Shown: piece by piece, positions 1 through 6,174 of the stretch | Layout of the letters: the number at the start of each line of letters is the position of its first letter | How positions within the stretch are numbered: position 1 is the stretch's first letter | NCBI GenBank assembly: GCA_023386455.1 | Contig: JAEWJO010000237.1 | Location: 1-10,867 of the forward strand | From: Pseudomonadota bacterium | Lineage (GTDB): Bacteria > Myxococcota_A > Polyangia > Haliangiales > Haliangiaceae | DNA length: 10,867 bases | Direction: 5' to 3' | Position numbers and translations under genes: made by a program | The notes under the pieces: generated by a model | Seen by the model: only the letters and a program-made list of their open reading frames with translations | Told to the model about the DNA's origin: nothing | The model's database searches: none

Positions 1-32
1 GCGCAGACGAGGAGGACGGCGGTCGCGCGCAT
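1..32 (-). CDS. Start of an exported protein (partial, cut by window edge)
   Basis: Only the first ten codons and part of the eleventh are present. They read Met-Arg-Ala-Thr-Ala-Val-Leu-Leu-Val-Cys, which looks like the charged start and hydrophobic core of a signal peptide, possibly a lipoprotein. The ATG lies two bases after the stop codon of the upstream 62-residue gene, the tight spacing of an operon. Function cannot be told from so little sequence. The call rests on position and the signal-like start only. Confidence 0.45.
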   Translation of the reverse strand, partial: MRATAVLLVC

Positions 33-34
33 GG

Positions 35-223
35 TCAGTCGCGCTGCACCAGGGCGAGGCGGGCCATCTCCTTGCCGACGGAGATCACGGCGACTCCGAT
101 CACCATGACGAGCAGCGCCGCGACGTAGTCGCGCTGGACGAGATAGTTCAGCGTCTCCTTGAAGAAGAACAAGCTGCCACCGATCAATGCGACGGCGAGG
201 ATCTCGAAGAAGTAGCGACGCAT
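35..223 (-). CDS. Small two-span membrane protein, unknown function
   Basis: This encodes 62 residues with two hydrophobic segments, at roughly residues 7-21 and 34-50. A short polar stretch rich in Lys, Asn, Gln and Arg separates them, and the C-terminus is charged. I do not recognise a family. The start is placed at the ATG at 223 because a good ribosome binding site (TGAGGTG, minus strand, 233-227) sits just upstream. A GTG at 229 would extend it by two residues but would lie inside that site. The upstream gene ends at 231, so its stop codon overlaps the ribosome binding site and the two genes are probably translated from one transcript. The partial gene at 32 follows after two bases. It is likely an inner-membrane protein, perhaps a partner of the larger membrane protein upstream; that is inference. 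Confidence 0.7.
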   Translation of the reverse strand: MRRYFFEILAVALIGGSLFFFKETLNYLVQRDYVAALLVMVIGVAVISVGKEMARLALVQRD

Positions 224-226
224 GAT

Positions 227-233
227 CACCTCA
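227..233 (-). promoter_or_regulatory. Ribosome binding site of the 62-residue gene
   Basis: The minus strand reads TGAGGTG, close to the complement of the 16S rRNA 3' end, with the core GAGG five bases before the ATG at 223. It overlaps the TGA stop of the upstream membrane-protein gene. It decides the start codon of the small gene and suggests coupled translation. Confidence 0.6.
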
Positions 234-1013
234 TAGATGGCGGAGCAGGATGAGGACGAGCATCGCGCCGAGCGCGAGGCCGACCGCGAGATAGAACCGA
301 CCGCGCGGCTTGCCCGACTTCGCGTCGGCGCGAGCCTGGGCGAGCGCGGTGACGAGGTCGCGATCGCCGGTGCGGTGCGGCCGCAGCGCGCCGAGGAACG
401 CGTAGTGGTAGATGCCGAGCCACAGCACGATCGCGCCGGCGGTCAGCGCCGTCGTCATGAGCGCGACGCGGCCGGGGTACATCTTGCCGAGGAACTCCGC
501 GATCGAGGTGTCGAAGTTGACCCACGCGATCAGCACCGTCGGGATCACGATCGACATCGCGGTCAGCATCCAGTAGACGCGCTCGCGGCGCTGCCAGCGC
601 GGGCTCGGCCCCTGCTGCGCGCTCGACAGCGGGCGTACCGACTTCGGCGCGGGAGGCTCGTGGAACGTCGTGAAGAACGAGACGCCGAACAGGTACGCGA
701 TGACGCCGAGCGCGACGAACCCGAACCGGATGGGACCGTAGACGTAGCTCGACGCGAGCTGCGGCTGGAACGCGATCGGCACGAGCAGCGCCGACGGGAA
801 CAGCCCGAGCAGCACGATCTCGGAGCGCCGCCACAGGCCGGCGACGAGCACGGCAAACGGCAGGAGCGCGGCGGCGATCATCGTCTTGCCCCGCAGCGCG
901 CCGACAAATGCGGCCGGCAGGATGATGATCGTGATCCACACGTTCACGCCGAGCGTGAAGGCGACGACGTCCGCGAACGTCCGCCACCGCCGTGCAGTCG
1001 TAGGCTCCGCCAC
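231..1013 (-). CDS. Multi-span inner-membrane protein, unknown function
   Basis: The protein has about 260 residues and about seven hydrophobic stretches: near residues 14-40, 45-60, 65-83, 95-115, 146-166, 180-205 and 240-258. A polar loop rich in Pro, Ser, Arg and Lys lies at about 117-145. No catalytic or transport motif is recognised. Three charged or aromatic patches in the loops (His-Glu-Pro-Pro after span 4, Tyr-His-Tyr in span 6, an Arg/Lys-rich segment before the last span) could be conserved, but this cannot be judged here. The start is uncertain. I chose the GTG at 1013, which puts a short charged tail before the first span; a TTG at 1064 would add 17 residues but has no well-placed ribosome binding site. 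The gene heads a minus-strand operon and is divergent from cmk, sharing a short promoter region with it. Confidence 0.72.
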   Translation of the reverse strand: MAEPTTARRWRTFADVVAFTLGVNVWITIIILPAAFVGALRGKTMIAAALLPFAVLVAGLWRRSEIVLLGLFPSALLVPIAFQPQLASSYVYGPIRFGFVALGVIAYLFGVSFFTTFHEPPAPKSVRPLSSAQQGPSPRWQRRERVYWMLTAMSIVIPTVLIAWVNFDTSIAEFLGKMYPGRVALMTTALTAGAIVLWLGIYHYAFLGALRPHRTGDRDLVTALAQARADAKSGKPRGRFYLAVGLALGAMLVLILLRHL

Positions 1014-1021
1014 CGGTCTCG

Positions 1022-1027
1022 AATGTA
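1022..1027 (-). promoter_or_regulatory. Possible -10 element for the minus-strand operon
   Basis: The minus strand reads TACATT, which fits the TAnnnT form of a -10 box and ends eight bases before the GTG chosen as start at 1013. If used, the transcript would begin at or almost at the start codon. No -35 box is evident. Weak evidence from pattern alone. Confidence 0.2.
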
Positions 1028-1099
1028 CCTCGCGTGACCAGCGCGTGCCCGTCGGACACTCCAAGACCTGCTTGGGTTTCCGTGATATGAGGCCGGTGC

Positions 1100-1768
1100 A
1101 TGCGCCGCATCGTCGTCACGATCGATGGCCCCGCGGGGGCCGGCAAGTCGACCGTCGCCAGGAACCTGGCCCGCCGGCTCGGCTATCGCTTGCTCGACAC
1201 CGGCGCGATCTATCGCGCGGTCGCGCTCACCGCGCATCGCCAGGGCGTCGCGTGGAGTGACGAGCAGGGCTGCGCCGCGATCGCGCTCGAGCTCGACATT
1301 CGCTACAACTTCGTCGGCGACAAGAACCACGTCTATCTCGGTGACGAGGACGTGTCGGCGGCGATCCGCACGCCCGACATCAGTCAGGGCGCGTCGCAGG
1401 TGTCGGCACATCCCGCAGTGCGCGCCGCGCTCCTCGATATCCAGCGCAGGGTCGCGCAGGGCGGGGGCCTCGTCGTCGAGGGCCGCGACACCGGCACGGT
1501 CGTGTTCCCGACCGCCGAGGCCAAGTTCTTCCTCACCGCGACCGAGGAGGAGCGTGCGCGCCGACGGGTCGCCGAGCTGGGCCCCAGCGCCGACTACGAC
1601 AAAACCCTCGCCGAGATCCGGGAGCGCGATCAGCGCGACGCCAGCCGCGATATCTCGCCGATGCGCGCTGCGGACGACGCGGTACTCGTCGATAGCTCCA
1701 CGCAAACCATCGAACAGGTTGTGGAATCGCTCGCCCGGACCGTCGAGGCGCGGGCCTCCCGCAGCTAG
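1100..1768 (+). CDS. cmk: Cytidylate kinase (CMP/dCMP kinase)
   Basis: This enzyme transfers phosphate from ATP to CMP or dCMP in the cytoplasm, supplying CDP and dCDP for RNA, DNA and phospholipid synthesis. The 222 residues match the usual length of about 220-230. Family marks in order: the P-loop GPAGAGKST at residues 10-18; the LDTGAIYRA segment at 32-40, which lies at the nucleotide-monophosphate site; EDVSAAIRTP at 83-92; EGRDTGTVVFP at 127-137; and the Arg/Asp-rich lid segment RDQRDASRD at 176-184, followed by the usual ADDAVLVDSS. All expected key residues are visible. The ATG at 1100 is supported by GAGG at 1089-1092, seven bases upstream. The gene precedes rpsA, a pairing found in many Proteobacteria, so the identification is very secure. 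Confidence 0.97.
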   Translation: MRRIVVTIDGPAGAGKSTVARNLARRLGYRLLDTGAIYRAVALTAHRQGVAWSDEQGCAAIALELDIRYNFVGDKNHVYLGDEDVSAAIRTPDISQGASQVSAHPAVRAALLDIQRRVAQGGGLVVEGRDTGTVVFPTAEAKFFLTATEEERARRRVAELGPSADYDKTLAEIRERDQRDASRDISPMRAADDAVLVDSSTQTIEQVVESLARTVEARASRS

Positions 1769-1785
1769 CGCCCCGTCCGGGCCTG

Positions 1786-1814
1786 CCCGATCGCGGAGCT
1801 CCCGCCGGATCGGG
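1786..1814 (+). promoter_or_regulatory. rpsA leader inverted repeat 1
   Basis: CCCGATC at 1786-1792 is exactly complementary to GATCGGG at 1808-1814, with a 15-base loop. The loop holds GGAGCTCC, itself a palindrome containing GGA. There is no T-run after it, so it does not look like an intrinsic terminator of cmk. It may be the first of three leader hairpins before rpsA. Confidence 0.4.
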
Positions 1815-1849
1815 AGAACCCTCTGTTGGGGCGGATCTGATTGTGCAGG

Positions 1850-1878
1850 TTGACTTTTAGGGGCATGGACGGTACCAA
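1850..1878 (+). promoter_or_regulatory. Candidate rpsA promoter
   Basis: TTGACT at 1850-1855 matches the -35 consensus at five of six positions. With a 17-base spacer, TACCAA at 1873-1878 would be the -10, matching only three of six. Transcription would then begin near 1885, so rpsA could be expressed apart from cmk. The overlapping inverted repeat at 1859-1887 would cover the -10, which could make it an operator instead of an RNA hairpin. Confidence 0.3.
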
Positions 1879-1887
1879 GCTGCCCCT
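1859..1887 (+). promoter_or_regulatory. rpsA leader inverted repeat 2 with GGA loop
   Basis: AGGGGCA at 1859-1865 pairs exactly with TGCCCCT at 1881-1887. The 15-base loop contains GGA at 1867-1869 and the palindrome GGTACC. Loops with GGA are a known feature of the enterobacterial rpsA leader that S1 itself binds; whether this element works the same way is inference. Confidence 0.4.
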
Positions 1888-1895
1888 GTCGAAGG

Positions 1896-1912
1896 GACTG
1901 CCCCGGGCAGTC
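1896..1912 (+). promoter_or_regulatory. rpsA leader inverted repeat 3
   Basis: GACTGCCC at 1896-1903 and GGGCAGTC at 1905-1912 form a perfect eight-base inverted repeat around a single C. As RNA it would fold as a hairpin with about six pairs and a small loop. As DNA it is a near-perfect palindrome that could bind a dimeric protein. It lies 22 bases before the rpsA ribosome binding site. No T-run follows it, so a terminator is unlikely. Confidence 0.45.
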
Positions 1913-1933
1913 AAATCCAGCCTTCGGCACTGT

Positions 1934-1938
1934 AGGAG
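1934..1938 (+). promoter_or_regulatory. rpsA ribosome binding site with ambiguous start choice
   Basis: AGGAG is a strong ribosome binding core. It lies six bases before a TTG at 1945 and twelve bases before the ATG at 1951, both in the rpsA frame. The spacing is ideal for TTG and long for ATG, so the start of S1 is uncertain by two residues. Confidence 0.6.
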
Positions 1939-1950
1939 ATCTGCTTGTAT

Positions 1951-3681
<1,731 letters not shown>

Positions 3682-3689
3682 TCACTCAC

Positions 3690-3702
3690 ACCGCGTAGCG
3701 GT
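3690..3702 (+). promoter_or_regulatory. Short hairpin before the rpsA terminator
   Basis: ACCGC at 3690-3694 and GCGGT at 3698-3702 are perfect complements around a three-base loop. It starts nine bases after the rpsA stop and stands just upstream of the terminator stem. It could protect the 3' end or help termination. Confidence 0.3.
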
Positions 3703-3708
3703 CGTGAA

Positions 3709-3740
3709 GAAGCCACCCGCGAGGTGGCTTTGTTCGTTTC
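3709..3740 (+). terminator. Intrinsic terminator after rpsA, possibly bidirectional
   Basis: AAGCCACC/GGTGGCTT-type stem: AGCCACC at 3711-3717 pairs exactly with GGTGGCT at 3723-3729, with one more A-T pair at 3710/3730 and a five-base CGCGA loop. It is followed by a T-rich tract, TTTGTTCGTTT. The convergent lipoprotein gene ends at 3744. Read on the minus strand the same stem is followed by CTTC, a weaker tract, so it may serve both genes. Confidence 0.75.
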
Positions 3741-3743
3741 GGC

Positions 3744-4220
3744 TCACTTCAGCGTGCAGTCGATCAGCATCATCATGTTGCCGTCCGAGCCGCCGATCGA
3801 GCACTGCGCGGTGACCTTGTCGCCGGCCTTCACGCCCCTGTCCTTGGCGGCCTTGCCCTCGTCGATGAAGTCGAGCGTCACCTTGTGGTTGTCGCCGCCG
3901 TCGGTCCACACGTGCGTCAGGCCGCTCTCCTCGGCGATCACGTTCGTGACCGTGCCGGTGACGACGACGCCCGGGCGCCACTTCTCGAGCAGCGCCATGC
4001 CGTCCTGGCCGGGCTTGTTGTAGTCGGCGAACAGGGCCGGCGCGTCCATCGCGACGGGCTGGGCCGCGGCCTTCGGCTCGTCGGCGGACTTGGGTGCGGC
4101 CGTGCCGCCGGACTTGTCGGCAGCGGTGGCGCCGCCTTCCTCCTTCTTCTTGCATCCGGTGAACGCGACGAGGGACAGGGCGAGAACGAGCGTGGTGTTG
4201 CGAAGCATGGCGGTCTTCAT
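3744..4220 (-). CDS. Putative OB-fold (tRNA_anti-like) lipoprotein
   Basis: The 158-residue protein starts with a charged Met-Lys, a hydrophobic core, and Ala-Phe-Thr-Gly-Cys at 19-23, an acceptable lipobox with Cys23 as the lipidated residue. Three lysines follow it directly. A low-complexity linker rich in Ala, Gly and Lys runs to about residue 55. The rest, about 83-157, reads as an OB-fold: Gly-Val-Val-Val-x-Gly-x-Val, a central strand ending Val-Thr-Leu-Asp-Phe, then Lys-Ala-Gly-Asp-Lys-Val-Thr, a Cys (140), and a final Met-Leu-Ile-Asp-Cys (155). This resembles the tRNA_anti-like group of secreted OB-fold proteins, whose role is unknown despite the name. Cys140 and Cys155 could form a disulfide. 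No strong ribosome binding site is seen before the ATG at 4220. It converges on rpsA and is divergent from the next gene. No specific function can be given. Confidence 0.82.
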   Translation of the reverse strand: MKTAMLRNTTLVLALSLVAFTGCKKKEEGGATAADKSGGTAAPKSADEPKAAAQPVAMDAPALFADYNKPGQDGMALLEKWRPGVVVTGTVTNVIAEESGLTHVWTDGGDNHKVTLDFIDEGKAAKDRGVKAGDKVTAQCSIGGSDGNMMMLIDCTLK

Positions 4221-4228
4221 ATCAAGGG

Positions 4229-4248
4229 GCGTGCCCGCGCAAGCACGC
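4229..4248. repeat. Small inverted repeat in the divergent intergenic region
   Basis: GCGTGC at 4229-4234 is complementary to GCACGC at 4243-4248 with an eight-base spacer. It lies between the divergent lipoprotein genes, nine bases upstream of the minus-strand start. It may be an operator or a leader hairpin, but six-base GC repeats arise easily by chance in DNA of this composition. Confidence 0.2.
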
Positions 4249-4338
4249 GACCTCTCGATGCTCGCGTCTGCGTCGCGGGTCCGCCGGGACCCGATTTATT
4301 GTGCCCACGTGGGTCCGCTCGTGCGTTCAACGTCCGTG

Positions 4339-5001
4339 ATGAGGCTGCCGTACGTCGTGCCGATCATGCTCGCGGGCTGCATCTCGGGATGCATCATCGC
4401 GAAGCGCTCGCTCGCGATGCCCGACAACAGCGAGACGACCGTCGCGCTCCTGACCGGAACGCTCGGCCACCCGATGGACGGGATCGCGCGCCACCCGTGG
4501 TTCGCCGTCCGCCACAAGGGGCAGACCGAGTGGCACATCTACGAGGTCGGCGGCGGCGGGACCGAGACCGATCCGTTCACGAAGCACACGCCGTATCTGA
4601 AGCCGATCCTCCACAAGGTGTGGCGCGGCGAGGAGGCGGAGGCCGCGGCGGCATGCATCGAGAAGGTCGGCCCCGAGGCAAAGAGCTACATCCAGGAGCA
4701 CTACATCTTCTACCCGGGGCCGAACAGCAACACGTTCGGCGACGTCGTGCTGCGGCGCTGCAAGCTGTCGGCGAGCCTGCCGTCGACGTCGGTCGGCAAG
4801 GACTGGCGCGGCATCATCGGCGCCGGCGTGACGAGCGAGCGCACGGGCCTTCAGCTCGAGACGCCGCTCGTCGGCGTGAAGCTCGGCCTCAAGGAGGGCG
4901 TCGAGCTCCACGTGATCGGCCTGTCGTTTGGTATCGACCTGTGGCCGCCCGCGATCATCGTGCCGCTCGGCCCGGGCCGGCTGGGGTTCGCCGACCGATG
5001 A
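4339..5001 (+). CDS. DUF3750-like lipoprotein
   Basis: The 220-residue protein begins with a short signal sequence and a textbook lipobox, Leu-Ala-Gly-Cys at 11-14, followed at once by a second one, Ile-Ser-Gly-Cys at 15-18. The mature part has features I associate with the DUF3750 family: His-Pro-Trp-Phe-Ala-Val at 52-57, Tyr-Pro-Gly-Pro-Asn-Ser-Asn-Thr-Phe at 125-133, Ser-Val-Gly-Lys-Asp-Trp at 151-156, and a C-terminal Gly-Leu-Ser-Phe-Gly-Ile-Asp followed by Pro-Gly-Arg-Leu-Gly. The family has no established function. The ATG at 4339 puts the lipobox at the usual distance; in-frame GTGs at 4336, 4321 and 4309 would lengthen the signal. There is no clear ribosome binding site. The stop overlaps the next start as ATGA, so the two are translationally coupled and probably cooperate. 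Naming the family from memory of motifs is the main uncertainty. Confidence 0.75.
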   Translation: MRLPYVVPIMLAGCISGCIIAKRSLAMPDNSETTVALLTGTLGHPMDGIARHPWFAVRHKGQTEWHIYEVGGGGTETDPFTKHTPYLKPILHKVWRGEEAEAAAACIEKVGPEAKSYIQEHYIFYPGPNSNTFGDVVLRRCKLSASLPSTSVGKDWRGIIGAGVTSERTGLQLETPLVGVKLGLKEGVELHVIGLSFGIDLWPPAIIVPLGPGRLGFADR

Positions 5002-5726
5002 GGGTCATCACGGTCGCGATCGCGCTCGTCGCCGGCACCGGCACGGCACGCGCCGGCTGGGAAGATCTCGAGGGCGGCGCGCAGCTCCACTACGAGCTGT
5101 CCGGCGAGCACGGCCTGCGGCGCGACGCGATGACCGCGCCGGGCATGGCCGAGCCGCCGCGCGAGCTCGCGCTGTGGACCGCGCGCCTGCACGGGTTCGT
5201 CGGCGGCAAGACGCTCGCGTTTCACGTCGGCCTCGACCTCGGCGCCGGGGCGAGCATCCGCGACGGCGGGTTCGCGTACGACGTGTCGCTGTTCCCGTTC
5301 GGGTTCGCGGTGCGCTTCTTCGACACGTCGTTCATCACGTTCGGCGCCGGCGTCGGCGCGAGCGGCGCGACCGGCACGCTCGACGACGCGGCGACGTTCC
5401 CGCTCGAGGCCCGGTTCGAGGTCGGCCGCGGCATCCGGCTGCTCGGTCGCGCGCGGGCGACGTTCGTGTCGGCGTCGAAGGTCCGCGAGGACGGCGCGCG
5501 GTTCGGTGACGAGCTCGAGGCGATGATCGGGCTGCGGCTCGGCAGCGGCTACGACGAGTACGGGTTCCCGACGGGCAACGGCTACTTCATCGGCGCGACG
5601 TATCGCGAGCTGATGGACACGCAGTTCGTCGGCGCGATCTTCGGCTACTCGATCGACATGGGGACGCGCCGGCGAGAGCGCCACTGGAACGGCGGGGCCA
5701 CCGACAGCTGTCCCGACTGCGAGTAA
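4998..5726 (+). CDS. Secreted, probable outer-membrane barrel protein
   Basis: The 242-residue protein opens with a signal peptide (Met-Arg, a hydrophobic core, Ala-Arg-Ala at 17-19, then mature Gly-Trp-Glu). The mature part has many short alternating stretches of aromatic and small residues typical of membrane beta-strands, for example around residues 75-87, 92-130 and 195-222, separated by Gly/Asp-rich turns. No long hydrophobic helix follows the signal. The C-terminus has a Cys-Pro-Asp-Cys motif at 238-241 (C-x2-C) that could bind metal or form a disulfide, and the protein does not end in the aromatic residue typical of BAM substrates. The ATG at 4998 overlaps the stop of the DUF3750-like gene, so the two are coupled. 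I infer an outer-membrane or surface location. Much longer reading frames through this region begin in the antisense lipoprotein gene and are not real starts. Confidence 0.75.
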   Translation: MRVITVAIALVAGTGTARAGWEDLEGGAQLHYELSGEHGLRRDAMTAPGMAEPPRELALWTARLHGFVGGKTLAFHVGLDLGAGASIRDGGFAYDVSLFPFGFAVRFFDTSFITFGAGVGASGATGTLDDAATFPLEARFEVGRGIRLLGRARATFVSASKVREDGARFGDELEAMIGLRLGSGYDEYGFPTGNGYFIGATYRELMDTQFVGAIFGYSIDMGTRRRERHWNGGATDSCPDCE

Positions 5727-5742
5727 GCGCGGGCGGTTGTAG

Positions 5743-5748
5743 TAATCT
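5743..5748 (+). promoter_or_regulatory. Possible -10 element for lapAB
   Basis: TAATCT fits TAnnnT and ends six bases before the GTG of the lapA-like gene at 5755, in an AT-rich patch (5739-5748) that stands out from its GC-rich surroundings. Use of it would give a leaderless or nearly leaderless message. No -35 box is seen. No ribosome binding site precedes the GTG, which agrees weakly with this idea. Confidence 0.22.
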
Positions 5749-5754
5749 CGATGG

Positions 5755-6174
5755 GTGATCCGGTGGTTGAGGCTCGTCGCGACCGCGACCGTCATCCTGT
5801 CGATGATCGGGCTCGGCGTGATCGCCGGACTGTTCCTCGTCGCGAACGCCGGCTGGATCGCGGTGAAGACACCCGACTGGCTGACCGGCCTGTTCGGCAC
5901 GAAGCCGCACGACGTGTGGTTGCCCGCATTGATCGCCGGCTGGCTCGCCGCCGCGATCCTCGTCGCCGCGCTCGTCCTCTGGAGCATGTTCTACGTGTGG
6001 CGCCGGCGGCAGTACGAGTCGCTGATCGGCAGGCTCGAGCGCGAGCTCGCGAAGCTGCGGAACCTGCCGTTCGTCGAGCCGGCGCCCCTCGAGGATCTGC
6101 CCGAGGTCCCGAGCGCACACGCGGCGCGCGTGATGAACGCGCTCGACGATGACGAAGGGATCGGGCCGTCGTAA
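5755..6174 (+). CDS. lapA: LapA-like inner-membrane protein (LPS assembly protein A domain)
   Basis: LapA is a small inner-membrane protein that works with LapB in controlling LPS synthesis. The 139 residues show two membrane spans, about 8-31 and 60-83, joined by a short loop with Val-Lys-Thr-Pro-Asp-Trp. A positively charged Arg-Arg-Arg and a predicted cytoplasmic coiled coil (about 85-105, Leu-Glu-Arg-Glu-Leu-Ala-Lys-Leu pattern) follow. That is the LapA layout, although E. coli LapA has about 102 residues; the extra length is an acidic tail after 105. The start is GTG at 5755; an ATG at 5751 is in another frame. The stop overlaps the ATG of the LapB-like gene (TAATG), so expression is coupled. 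The neighbour and the order after rpsA make LapA the best reading, but sequence similarity alone is modest. Confidence 0.75.
   Translation: MIRWLRLVATATVILSMIGLGVIAGLFLVANAGWIAVKTPDWLTGLFGTKPHDVWLPALIAGWLAAAILVAALVLWSMFYVWRRRQYESLIGRLERELAKLRNLPFVEPAPLEDLPEVPSAHAARVMNALDDDEGIGPS

Noticed and set aside
1786..1814. Intrinsic terminator of cmk
   Set aside because: The inverted repeat is not followed by a T-run, so it is better described as part of the rpsA leader.
3885..4997. Upstream extension of the barrel-like protein frame
   Set aside because: The extra 371 codons overlap the antisense lipoprotein and the DUF3750-like gene and are Arg/Gly/Ala-rich without a domain. The signal peptide begins at 4998.
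3744..5726. Recent horizontal transfer of the genes between rpsA and lapA
   Set aside because: GC content and codon use look like the flanking genes, and there are no mobile-element remnants or direct repeats at the edges.
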